From contig CALBFA010000072.1 of NCBI GenBank assembly GCA_937888365.1, positions 52,598-116,597 on the forward strand: DNA of 64,000 bases, read 5' to 3'. The notes below the pieces were generated by a model. It saw only the letters and a program-made list of their open reading frames with translations. It was not told the origin of the DNA and did no database searches. A program made the translations under genes and the position numbers. This DNA is from an uncultured Fidelibacterota bacterium (GTDB lineage Bacteria > Fidelibacterota > UBA8477 > JABMPR01). Positions 47,363 to 55,650 of the stretch are shown here, in pieces; within the stretch, counting starts at the first letter, position 1; each line of letters begins with the position of its first letter.

Positions 47363-49026
47363 AAAACTGGATTTTCCGTATAAATACCAAAAACGTCTTT
47401 CATAGCATCAATCATTTCACCGAGAGTCGCCTCATTTCGAACGCAATCAAGTAAAGAAGGCATCACATTGATATTATTTTCACAATCTTTTTTAAGCCTA
47501 TTTAATGATGTCTTAACGCATTCGTTATCACGTGTTTCTTTGGTTGTTTTTAATCGATGCACTTGAATTTCTTCTACTTCTTTGTCGATTTCAAGGATGG
47601 GAATATCAATCTGTTCATTTTCTTTAATAAATTTATTGACGCCTACTACGTAACGTTTGTTGTTTTCAAAATTCAATGCAACTTGATAGGAAGCCTTTGC
47701 AATTTCTTTCTGGAAAAATCCATCTTCAATTGCGGCAACAACACCGCCCATCTCATCAATTTGTTCAAAATATTTTTCGGCTTCGGCTTCCATTTTATCC
47801 GTAAGAGCCTCGACAAAATATGAACCTCCGAGAGGATCAACGACATTGGCGACACCTGTTTCATACGCAATAATTTGCTGAGTTCGCAACGCGATTTCCA
47901 CGGCTTTTTCAGTAGGAAGCGCCAGTGTTTCGTCCATCGAATTTGTGTGGAGGGATTGTGTCCCGCCGAGGACGCCAGCCAATGCTTCAAAGGCTGTACG
48001 TGCGATATTATTCTCGGGTTGTTGTGCTGTAAGGCTATGTCCAGCTGTTTGCGTGTGGAATCGAAGCATCCATGAACGTTCTTTTTTAGCGCCATATTTA
48101 TTTTTCATACGTTTCGAAAATATCCGTCGCGCGGCACGAAATTTTGCAATCTCTTCAAAAAAATCGATATGAGAATTAAAGAAAAAACTTAAACGCTTGC
48201 TAAAGACATCAATATCTAAACCTCTTTCAATTGCAGCTTCGATATAGGCAAAACCATCGGCCAATGTAAATGCAAGCTCTTGTGCTGCCGTTGATCCAGC
48301 CTCGCGTATATGATATCCAGAAATCGAAATTGTATTATATAAGGGCATATTTTCAGAGCACCATTCCATCATATCAACAATAAGGCGCATGGATTCTGTA
48401 GGTGGAAAAATGAACTCTTTTTGAGCGATATATTCTTTAAGAATATCGTTTTGTAATGTGCCACTTAATTGTTTAGAATCAATACCTTGACGTTCTGCTG
48501 CAACAATATACATCGCCAATAAAATAATACTGGGGCCGTTAATCGTCATAGATGTCGAAACTTTATCTAATGGAATCTCATTGAAGAGAATTTCCATATC
48601 TTTAATGGTTGAAATCGAAACGCCACAATGCCCTATTTCTCCTTCGGAGAGTTCATGATCAGGATCGTAACCCATAAGCGTTGGCATGTCAAATGCAACA
48701 GACAAACCTGTTTGACCTTCTTTTAAAAGAAATTTGAATCGTCTGTTTGTATCTTCTGGGCTTCCGAAACCTGCAAATTGTCGCATCGTCCATAGACGTC
48801 CACGATAGAGATTGGCATGAACTCCTCGGGTAAAAGGGAACTCGCCAGGGAAACCTAATTTTTCATTATAGTCATTGATGTCTGAGCTATTTTCTGATGG
48901 TGTATAAAGGAGACCTGTTTTCAATCCCGAAACCGTATCAAAACTATATTTACGTTCCGATGATTGCGCTACTTTTTCATCCCATCGTTTTTTTTGTTCA
49001 TTAAAAATATCTTTTGGAGTTTGCAT
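47359..49026 (-). CDS. mutA: Methylmalonyl-CoA mutase large subunit, catalytic domain only
   Basis: The 555-residue protein covers the TIM-barrel catalytic domain (FPFTRGVHANLYRGRLWTMRQ and GYHIREAGSTAAQE; LHTNSMDETLALPTE near the C-terminus). It ends before the B12-binding domain found in one-chain mutases. It should pair with a separate B12-binding subunit to interconvert methylmalonyl-CoA and succinyl-CoA. That subunit is not in this window. The ATG at 49026 overlaps the dxs stop (TAATG), a GAGGA ribosome-binding site precedes it, and a PHP gene follows. Confidence 0.92.
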   Translation of the reverse strand: MQTPKDIFNEQKKRWDEKVAQSSERKYSFDTVSGLKTGLLYTPSENSSDINDYNEKLGFPGEFPFTRGVHANLYRGRLWTMRQFAGFGSPEDTNRRFKFLLKEGQTGLSVAFDMPTLMGYDPDHELSEGEIGHCGVSISTIKDMEILFNEIPLDKVSTSMTINGPSIILLAMYIVAAERQGIDSKQLSGTLQNDILKEYIAQKEFIFPPTESMRLIVDMMEWCSENMPLYNTISISGYHIREAGSTAAQELAFTLADGFAYIEAAIERGLDIDVFSKRLSFFFNSHIDFFEEIAKFRAARRIFSKRMKNKYGAKKERSWMLRFHTQTAGHSLTAQQPENNIARTAFEALAGVLGGTQSLHTNSMDETLALPTEKAVEIALRTQQIIAYETGVANVVDPLGGSYFVEALTDKMEAEAEKYFEQIDEMGGVVAAIEDGFFQKEIAKASYQVALNFENNKRYVVGVNKFIKENEQIDIPILEIDKEVEEIQVHRLKTTKETRDNECVKTSLNRLKKDCENNINVMPSLLDCVRNEATLGEMIDAMKDVFGIYTENPVF

Positions 49027-50900
49027 TACTTTATTTCCTCTAAAATATATTTTGTGATATGTTCTGGCGTCAATTTTACCTCATCTAATAAAAGGTCTCT
49101 CGCCCCATGTGTTACAAATCGATCCGGCAATGCAAGACTATGCACTTTACCTTTAAATTCTTTTTGATGTGCTAGTGCCTGGATAAGTTCACCAAGACCA
49201 CCAAAGTATGTATTCTCCTCAATAACAAGGAGTTGCGAATATTCTTTAAACAATATATTTAACATATTTTGATCAATTGGTTTGATGAATCGTGCGTTTA
49301 TTATTGTTGGATTTACTTTGTTTTCCCCAAGCATTTTTTGGGAATCAAGGGCGACTCCCACCATAGAACCCGTTGCAATAATGGCAATTTTCTTGCCTTT
49401 TGAGACGGATTCCCATTCACCGATTCTAATATCCTTAATAGGTAATTCGGGATTATAATTTCGAGAGGAGGCTTTCGGATAACGAATAAAAAATGGGCCA
49501 TCTTGATATGAGGCTGCGAGATGCAACATAAACCTCAATTCATCACCATCTTTCGGTGCAGTAACGACAACCTCAGGAACAATTGATATATAACTTAAAT
49601 CGAATGTTCCGTGATGTGTCGGACCATCTTCACCAACAAGACCTGCTCTATCTATGGCAAAAACAACGGGCAATTTTTGAAGTACTACATCATGAATGAT
49701 ATGGTCATAAGCGCGTTGTAAAAACGTTGAATATATGGCGACAAATGGCTTTAAGCCATCGGCGGCGAGGCTTCCTGCGAACGTCACAGCATGACCTTCG
49801 GCAATGCCAACATCAAAATAGCGTTTTGGAAATTGCTTTTCGAATTCAACAAGTCCTGTACCTTCTCTCATAGCGGCTGTAATACCAACGATATTATCGT
49901 TATTTTTTGCAAGTTCTATTAAGGTTTCACCAAAGACTTCTAAATACGGTGGTGCCGCGTTTGTTGGCTTTGCATGTCCCTTTTTCATGGGTCCAATACC
50001 ATGGAAACCTGTTGGGTCCTCTTCTGCCGATTTCAGTCCTTTTCCTTTTTTTGTTTGAACGTGCAATAATATGGGCGTTTGAATGTTCTTTACATTCTTA
50101 AAAACATCAATCAAAGCGCCAATATCATGGCCATCGATTGGACCAAAATATCGTAGACCCATTTCATCAAATAAAATTCCTGGAACAAGAAGAGATTTTA
50201 AACTTTCTTCCAGTTTTTTTATACCGAATCGTATTTTTGATTTTCCAAAAGGCAATGCCCCCGTCGCTCTCCACACTTCATCACGAACACGATTATAGAG
50301 CGGATTCGTCACAATTTTATTCAAATACTTGCTCATGGCACCGACATTAGGCGAAATCGACATTTTATTATCGTTCAGTATTACAATCATTTTCGTACGC
50401 AATATTCCGAGATTATTCATTGCTTCGTAGGCTAATCCACCGGTCAACGCGCCATCTCCAATGACAGAAATAACATGATTTTTTTCACCTTTTAAATCGC
50501 GTGCAACGGCAAATCCAACACCTGCAGAAATAGAAGTAGAAGCATGACCTGCTCCATAAGCATCATGTTCACTTTCAGTACGTTTGCAAAAACCACTAAT
50601 ACCACCATATTGACGAATATGTTTCAACTCTTCGCGGCGACCTGTTAAAATTTTATGTGCATAAGCTTGATGCCCGACGTCCCAAATAAACTTATCTGAA
50701 GGCGTGTCAAACACATAGTGCATCGCTATTGTCAGTTCAATGACACCCAACGTTGGCGCCAAGTGACCACCTGTATTCTTCACAGATTCAATTGTGTATT
50801 GACGCATTTCCTCTGCCAATTGATTCAATTGATCTAAATTCATAGATTTGATATCTGACGGCGAATTAATTTGACTTAATAATTTATAGTTAAGTGACAT
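49026..50900 (-). CDS. dxs: 1-deoxy-D-xylulose-5-phosphate synthase
   Basis: The 624-residue thiamine-diphosphate enzyme condenses pyruvate and glyceraldehyde 3-phosphate, opening the MEP isoprenoid pathway. It shows GHQAYAHKILTGR, the ThDP/Mg motif region VIGDGALTGGLAYEAMNN and the transketolase-like DRAGLVGEDGPTHHG. Full length. It shares one base with pdxT (TAATG) and with mutA. ispH is three genes upstream, so two MEP steps are linked here. PdxST makes PLP without needing DXP, so the neighbourhood is not a DXP-to-PLP route. Confidence 0.97.
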   Translation of the reverse strand: MSLNYKLLSQINSPSDIKSMNLDQLNQLAEEMRQYTIESVKNTGGHLAPTLGVIELTIAMHYVFDTPSDKFIWDVGHQAYAHKILTGRREELKHIRQYGGISGFCKRTESEHDAYGAGHASTSISAGVGFAVARDLKGEKNHVISVIGDGALTGGLAYEAMNNLGILRTKMIVILNDNKMSISPNVGAMSKYLNKIVTNPLYNRVRDEVWRATGALPFGKSKIRFGIKKLEESLKSLLVPGILFDEMGLRYFGPIDGHDIGALIDVFKNVKNIQTPILLHVQTKKGKGLKSAEEDPTGFHGIGPMKKGHAKPTNAAPPYLEVFGETLIELAKNNDNIVGITAAMREGTGLVEFEKQFPKRYFDVGIAEGHAVTFAGSLAADGLKPFVAIYSTFLQRAYDHIIHDVVLQKLPVVFAIDRAGLVGEDGPTHHGTFDLSYISIVPEVVVTAPKDGDELRFMLHLAASYQDGPFFIRYPKASSRNYNPELPIKDIRIGEWESVSKGKKIAIIATGSMVGVALDSQKMLGENKVNPTIINARFIKPIDQNMLNILFKEYSQLLVIEENTYFGGLGELIQALAHQKEFKGKVHSLALPDRFVTHGARDLLLDEVKLTPEHITKYILEEIK

Positions 50901-51499
50901 TATAATACTTTCTGGTGTTTAATCTCATTCACGAACCACTTGTGAATTCCTAAATTCTGGCTCAATTCGGGATGAAAAGTTGATGCGATAGCGCGTCCTT
51001 GGCGAACAAGAACGGGTGAATGATTGAATGTGGCTAAAATCTCTACATCTTTACTCAATATTCTGAGACGTGGCGCTCTAATAAAAACTGCATGGAACTC
51101 TTTTAAATCCATGTTATCAATGTTTATGGATGTAGAAAACGATTCTATTTGACGTCCATAGGCGTTTCTTTCGGCTTCTACGTCCATGATACCAAAAGGC
51201 GAGACTCGTTTATCGTGAGCCGATTGACTGAGCATAATCGCACCTGCACAAGTGCCGAAAACTGGTTTATTATGTACAAATATGTTAATGGCGTTCCAAA
51301 GTTTGTGTGTATTTAAGAGTGATGTGATGGTCGTAGATTCACCGCCTGGTAAAATAAGTCCGTCAATTTTATCGAGGTCTCCTTCGTATCGAACAGCAAT
51401 GGAATTCACACCTAATTCTTCTAACATGTTTTGATGCTTTTGAAAGGCCCCTTGCAAAGCCAGCACACCTATTGTGATGGATTTAGAAATATTTACCAA
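50900..51499 (-). CDS. pdxT: Pyridoxal 5'-phosphate synthase glutaminase subunit
   Basis: The 199-residue class I glutaminase supplies ammonia to PdxS. Cys84 in [11 protein letters not shown] and the His176-x-Glu178 pair in TFHPELSQ complete the triad. LPGGESTTI (50-58) is the PdxT hallmark. The start is taken as TTG at 51499, overlapping pdxS by 7 nt. No ATG is available near the N-terminus, so the first few residues are uncertain. Confidence 0.95.
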   Translation of the reverse strand: MVNISKSITIGVLALQGAFQKHQNMLEELGVNSIAVRYEGDLDKIDGLILPGGESTTITSLLNTHKLWNAINIFVHNKPVFGTCAGAIMLSQSAHDKRVSPFGIMDVEAERNAYGRQIESFSTSINIDNMDLKEFHAVFIRAPRLRILSKDVEILATFNHSPVLVRQGRAIASTFHPELSQNLGIHKWFVNEIKHQKVL

Positions 51500-52374
51500 C
51501 CTCTGTCTTGAAGGCGCTCGTTTGCAGGTATTTCAGACATATCAAGCCCTTTCATTCCAGGCTTTAATCCGTAGGAAATAGCCGCTAGTTTTTCAGGGTC
51601 ATTATAAAATGTTGTGGCATCGACAATGGCTTTTGCTCTAGAAGCAGGATCTTCGGACATAAAAATACCTGAGCCAACAAAAACAGATTCAGCACCTAGC
51701 AGCATCATTAATGCTGCATCTGCGGGAGTCGCCATGCCACCCGCACTAAAATTAGGTACTGGAAGTTTCCCTGTTTTAGCCACTAATTCAACGAGATGAA
51801 AAGGCGCTCCCATTTCTTTGGCTATGGCCATCAATTCTTCCTGGCGTTTTTGAGTGAGCATTTTTATTTCACTCACAATCGTTCTCATATGTCGAACTGC
51901 TTCAACGACATTGCCAGTCCCCGCTTCGCCTTTCGTCCGAATCATTGCAGCGCCTTCACCAATACGACGAAGCGCTTCGGCTAGATTTGTTGCACCACAC
52001 ACAAAAGGTGTTTTGTAGTCGTGTTTCCAAACATGGTTGGCTTCATCAGCGGGTGTTAAAACCTCTGATTCGTCGATAAAATCAATCGATAAGGCCTCAA
52101 GAATATTAGCTTCGGCAATATGACCAATTCGACATTTTGCCATCACAGGAATGGAAACGGTTTCTTGAATTTCTTTAATCATTTTTGGATCGGACATACG
52201 CGCAATACCGCCGTCTTTGCGAATATCAGAAGGGATACGCTCTAATGCCATCACCGCGACAGCTCCAGCATCTTCTGCAATCTTAGCTTGTTCGGCATTG
52301 GTGACATCCATAATCACACCACCCTTAAGCATCTCAGCCAATCCAACTTTTAATTCAAATGATCCTTTTTCCAT
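51493..52374 (-). CDS. pdxS: Pyridoxal 5'-phosphate synthase lyase subunit
   Basis: The 293-residue TIM barrel makes PLP from ribose 5-phosphate, glyceraldehyde 3-phosphate and PdxT-derived ammonia. It starts with the family stretch [19 protein letters not shown] and contains [19 protein letters not shown] and [18 protein letters not shown]. Length and order (pdxS-pdxT) are standard. PLP serves several enzymes in this window, such as LysA and GcvPB. ispH lies 19 bp upstream. Confidence 0.97.
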   Translation of the reverse strand: MEKGSFELKVGLAEMLKGGVIMDVTNAEQAKIAEDAGAVAVMALERIPSDIRKDGGIARMSDPKMIKEIQETVSIPVMAKCRIGHIAEANILEALSIDFIDESEVLTPADEANHVWKHDYKTPFVCGATNLAEALRRIGEGAAMIRTKGEAGTGNVVEAVRHMRTIVSEIKMLTQKRQEELMAIAKEMGAPFHLVELVAKTGKLPVPNFSAGGMATPADAALMMLLGAESVFVGSGIFMSEDPASRAKAIVDATTFYNDPEKLAAISYGLKPGMKGLDMSEIPANERLQDRGW

Positions 52375-52393
52375 TATTCTCTTCCTTAATTTT

Positions 52394-53233
52394 TTAAAGC
52401 TCTTTTAATTTTTCGACAATTTCATCGATAAGATCTTGAGGCGATGATGCTCCAGCCGTTATGCCAACATTTTCATGCTGATTAAACCAATTGGATTGTA
52501 TATCTTCTTTATTTTCAACCTGATAACTTCTTTCATTGATCATTTTAGAAACACTTACGAGTCGTTTTGTATTTGCACTGGTATAGGAACCTATTATTAT
52601 CATAACATCATTATTAGCTGATAATTCTTTAATTTGTTCCTGATTTCTTCGCGTTGGGAAACAAACTGTGTTAATAAATTTCATGTCATAAATCTTTGGG
52701 AGCAAAATACTAATAATCTCTTGAATATTCTCCATCGCCTGCGTCGATTGAGTAATAATCCCAGCACGTTTATAGCGAGGCAATTCTCTTGCTTCTTTAG
52801 GTGATGAAACAATAATTGCGTTCTCCACTTGCGCTTTTATTCCTTCGACTTCATCATGGCCGTGGTCACCAATAATGATGAGTTTTCGATTGTCAGTTTC
52901 TAATTTTTTAATCTCTTCGTGTATTTCTAAAACGAGTGGGCATGTCGCATCAATTATTGTATGGCCAGATGCTTGAGCTTGTTTCCAAATTTCTGGCTTC
53001 GTACCATGAGAGCGAAATAATACGGGTGCACCTTTAACATCATCAAGTGATTCAACGACTTTAACATTTTTCGATGCTAATTTATGGACGACTCTTTCAT
53101 TGTGAACGATGTCGCCAAGCATATAAACTTTACCAAATTCTTGAGCTGATTCTTCTGCTTTGGCAATAGCGTCTTTAACTCCAAAACAGAAACCAGCGTC
53201 TTTTGCGATTGATAATTTTAAATTTAAACTCAA
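52394..53233 (-). CDS. ispH: 4-hydroxy-3-methylbut-2-enyl diphosphate reductase (IspH/LytB)
   Basis: The 279-residue [4Fe-4S] enzyme makes IPP and DMAPP in the last MEP step. The three cluster cysteines are in AGFCFGV (Cys16), DATCPLV and [11 protein letters not shown]. The substrate loop includes FRSHGTKPE and [11 protein letters not shown]. The start is TTG at 53233 with a weak GGA upstream. It leads the ispH-pdxS-pdxT-dxs run and needs a ferredoxin or flavodoxin as donor. Confidence 0.94.
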   Translation of the reverse strand: MSLNLKLSIAKDAGFCFGVKDAIAKAEESAQEFGKVYMLGDIVHNERVVHKLASKNVKVVESLDDVKGAPVLFRSHGTKPEIWKQAQASGHTIIDATCPLVLEIHEEIKKLETDNRKLIIIGDHGHDEVEGIKAQVENAIIVSSPKEARELPRYKRAGIITQSTQAMENIQEIISILLPKIYDMKFINTVCFPTRRNQEQIKELSANNDVMIIIGSYTSANTKRLVSVSKMINERSYQVENKEDIQSNWFNQHENVGITAGASSPQDLIDEIVEKLKEL

Positions 53234-53312
53234 AATTGTTCCAATCTAAATGAGGATCTAAAAGTGTTTATAATTATCATCCTGATGCGCAACGAAAGTA
53301 ATTTCATAAAGT

Positions 53313-54341
53313 TTAGTAATCTTTTACAAGGTCAATTAATTCTTTAATAAGTGCGTCAATCATTTCCGGTTTTTCTTTGGGAATTTGGCAACCCGCGGCA
53401 AAATAATGTCCTCCACCATTGTACTTATTGGCTAATGTATTAACTTTAATATGCCCTTTAGAACGCATGCTAACGTCAATATTCTCCGTTCTCGACAGAA
53501 GAAATGAGCAACCGATTTCCACACCTTTAAAAGAGCGTAAATAATCTGAAATACCTTGTGTGTCACCCTTCTCGATGCCTTGCTCGGCAAATGTATCTTT
53601 ATCTAATATCACATAAGCCAGTTTTTTATCGTCGGTTAAAATCATCTCATTGAAAAGTATTTTCATCAGTTTTATCCGTCCGACCGTATTTAAATCATCA
53701 TATATTTTGACATAATATTCATTAGGATTGATACCGCTCTCAATGCAATCAGCCGCCATTCTAAAGGATTTTGCATCAGCATTATTAAATCTAAAATTCC
53801 CCGTATCTGACATCACCGCGACGTACAAAGGTTCGGCAATTTCGAGTGGCATGAGATAATCAGGATCCATCGTTTTGATTAATTCATAAACCAGAAATCC
53901 AGTTGAACTGGCGGTTGGGTCATTGATTTGATCGGTAAATTCTAACTTATTTCCGTGATGATGATCAATAGAATACATTGGTATTTTATACGATAGTGCC
54001 GCCTCTCCAATAATGCCTAATCGCGTGAAGTCACCAATATCGAATGCGAACAATACATCTGCTTTGGAAAATGCATCATGAAGCAGTTGATCGTGAGCTT
54101 CGCAATTATTTACCTCATTTTCATGAATAAGAAACTGAATATTTTCTCGAATAGGACTCGCATGTAGAATTGTTACTTTTTTGCCAATTGCTTTTAAATA
54201 TCGAGCAAAAGCCAGCTCACTCCCCAAGGCATCAGCGTCTGGATCTAGGTGTGAGGAAAGCACAAAGTTATTCGCGCTATTTATTACTTTTATAAGGGCG
54301 TCCCAATTTCTCTTTTCAGGCTCAGCAATCTCTGCCCCCAT
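53313..54341 (-). CDS. nrnA: NrnA-like DHH/DHHA1 phosphoesterase
   Basis: The 342-residue protein has DHH motifs SHLDPDADALGS (30-41) and SIDHHHGN (124-131), plus a C-terminal DHHA1 domain with GGGHYFAAGCQ. NrnA enzymes degrade nanoRNAs and dephosphorylate pAp, and some hydrolyse cyclic-di-AMP products (pApA). The last is relevant because cdaA is in the same window, though not adjacent. The ATG at 54341 follows a long upstream gap of 229 bp with its own putative promoter and hairpin. Confidence 0.9.
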   Translation of the reverse strand: MGAEIAEPEKRNWDALIKVINSANNFVLSSHLDPDADALGSELAFARYLKAIGKKVTILHASPIRENIQFLIHENEVNNCEAHDQLLHDAFSKADVLFAFDIGDFTRLGIIGEAALSYKIPMYSIDHHHGNKLEFTDQINDPTASSTGFLVYELIKTMDPDYLMPLEIAEPLYVAVMSDTGNFRFNNADAKSFRMAADCIESGINPNEYYVKIYDDLNTVGRIKLMKILFNEMILTDDKKLAYVILDKDTFAEQGIEKGDTQGISDYLRSFKGVEIGCSFLLSRTENIDVSMRSKGHIKVNTLANKYNGGGHYFAAGCQIPKEKPEMIDALIKELIDLVKDY

Positions 54342-54435
54342 TGCATTTATATTATTAATATTTGACTCTCTATCTAACCATTCTATCTCTTATATACATA
54401 ATGGTTTAGCTAATTATATCAGTACATTTCATAAA

Positions 54436-54464
54436 GCCCCTTGCCCGAACTGAGGCAAGAGGGC
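54436..54464. repeat. GC-rich hairpin in the gpsA-nrnA gap
   Basis: GCCC (54436-54439) plus CTTGCC (54440-54445) pair with GGCAAG (54454-54459), a bulged A, and GGGC (54461-54464), around an 8-nt loop CGAACTGA. This 10-bp stem stands out in an AT-rich gap. It has no long T-run on either strand, so it is a poor terminator. It may be an operator or part of a small RNA. Confidence 0.5.
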
Positions 54465-54492
54465 AATATATATGACTAACACTCCATGGCAA
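54465..54492 (-). promoter_or_regulatory. Putative nrnA promoter
   Basis: On the minus strand TTGCCA (54487-54492) and TATATT (54465-54470) are 16 bp apart, resembling the prfB promoter in spacing and -10 sequence. The predicted start point falls inside the adjacent GC-rich hairpin, giving a leader of about 115 nt before the nrnA ATG. Motif match only. Confidence 0.4.
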
Positions 54493-54543
54493 CTGTTTCA
54501 GCACTTTAATATGAAAAGAAAAAGGTGCCCGGAAGCCCCCTAA
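54472..54543 (+). CDS. Candidate short ORF in the gpsA-nrnA gap
   Basis: An ATG at 54472 opens 23 codons (MTNTPWQLFQHFNMKRKRCP...) ending at TAA 54541-54543, on the otherwise unused plus strand. AGAGGG lies 8 nt before the ATG, a good ribosome-binding site. The peptide is basic in its second half and ends CPEAP. I recognise no family, and a 23-codon frame can arise by chance. It overlaps the putative nrnA promoter on the other strand. Confidence 0.2.
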   Translation: MTNTPWQLFQHFNMKRKRCPEAP

Positions 54544-54570
54544 ATAGTAATATATAGTTGTGTCTTGTGT

Positions 54571-55581
54571 CTATTTAATCGAATGCCGTTCTTCGACTGG
54601 ATCTCTACCCATGAGTGTAATGACTGCTTCTTTCGCTGAGCGCCCCTCAAACAACACTTGATAAATCTGTTCAGAAATGGGCAATTCTATTTGCATTTTT
54701 TGTCCTAATTGATGGACGGATTTTGCAGTTTTTACACCTTCTGCTACCATTTTCATTTCGCTGAGGATTTCTTCCAGTTTTCTTCCTTTTCCCAATTCAA
54801 ATCCAACATGTCGATTTCGAGAATGTTCGCTTAAACATGTTACAATCAAATCGCCCATTCCACTCAATCCCGCAAAAGTATCTTCCTTCGCTCCCAATAA
54901 AACACCGAGGCGTGTTATTTCAAATAATCCGCGTGTTAACAATGCGGCTAAAGTGTTATCACCAAAACCCATCCCTGCTAGCACTCCTGCAGAAATGGCG
55001 ATGACATTTTTTAAGCTTCCACCTAATTCAACACCTATGATATCCGTATTTGTATAGACGCGTAATGTATCGGAGAAAAATATTTTCTGAATTTTTTCAG
55101 CCGTATCGATATTTGATGCTCCAGCTACAATGGTTGAAGGCATTCCCTTAGAAACTTCTTCAGCGTGAGTCGGTCCTGATAATGTGCAAATTCGACGGTC
55201 ATTCGCATCCCCCATCACCTCTTGAATAACTTGGCTCATACGTAACAAAGAATCATTCTCGATGCCTTTTGCGACGTTTACTAAAATAGTGTCGCGGCCT
55301 ACAAATGGTTTAATTTTTCCACTTGTAAGTCGAACTACATGCGAAGGAACCGCAAGGAGAATCACGTCCTTGCCACGAACCGCCGTCTCAAGATCCATGG
55401 TAAATTCAAGTTCTATCGGTAAAGAAATTCCCGGTAGGAAATCTTTTAACTCATGAGTTGTCGTAGCTTCATCGTATTGACTTTTATCAAAAAACCAAAC
55501 AGATACATCATTATTATTTTTTAATAATTGCATTGCCAGAGTCATCCCCCAGCTACCAGATCCAATAACACCAATTTTCAT
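54571..55581 (-). CDS. gpsA: Glycerol-3-phosphate dehydrogenase [NAD(P)+]
   Basis: The 336-residue enzyme makes sn-glycerol 3-phosphate for bacterial-type phospholipids. Rossmann motif is GSGSWG (7-12); GGSLKNVIAISAG carries the catalytic-region lysine. AAFF-type upstream codons read from 55614 are part of a terminator hairpin, so I start at the ATG at 55581 (MKIGVIG). It sits alone between that terminator and the structured nrnA gap. Its presence shows that the cell can make ordinary G3P lipids. Confidence 0.95.
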   Translation of the reverse strand: MKIGVIGSGSWGMTLAMQLLKNNNDVSVWFFDKSQYDEATTTHELKDFLPGISLPIELEFTMDLETAVRGKDVILLAVPSHVVRLTSGKIKPFVGRDTILVNVAKGIENDSLLRMSQVIQEVMGDANDRRICTLSGPTHAEEVSKGMPSTIVAGASNIDTAEKIQKIFFSDTLRVYTNTDIIGVELGGSLKNVIAISAGVLAGMGFGDNTLAALLTRGLFEITRLGVLLGAKEDTFAGLSGMGDLIVTCLSEHSRNRHVGFELGKGRKLEEILSEMKMVAEGVKTAKSVHQLGQKMQIELPISEQIYQVLFEGRSAKEAVITLMGRDPVEERHSIK

Positions 55582-55598
55582 AGAAACGACCTTTTCAT

Positions 55599-55634
55599 AA
55601 AAAAAGGCTGCCAAAAAATAAGACAGCCTTTTTT
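55599..55634 (-). terminator. Rho-independent terminator of the acyl-CoA synthetase gene
   Basis: A-run plus GGCTG (to 55610) pairs with CAGCC plus T-run (from 55624) around a 13-nt loop, giving an 11-bp stem. On the minus strand CAGCCTTTTTTT follows the stem. It starts 16 bp after the stop of the gene at 55651 and ends 17 bp before the gpsA ATG. The symmetry could stop transcription both ways. Confidence 0.88.
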
Positions 55635-55650
55635 GCTAAAGAATTAATAA

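Noticed and set aside
47673..48095. Second minus-strand frame (140 codons) within the mutase gene
   Set aside because: Overlaps conserved catalytic sequence in another frame and has no independent evidence.
49027..49100. B12 riboswitch before the mutase gene or TPP riboswitch before dxs
   Set aside because: Neighbouring genes overlap or are separated by only a few bases, leaving no room for such elements.
55582..55614. Longer gpsA N-terminus from 55614
   Set aside because: The extra codons overlap the terminator hairpin of the upstream gene, and the protein family starts at MKIGVIG.
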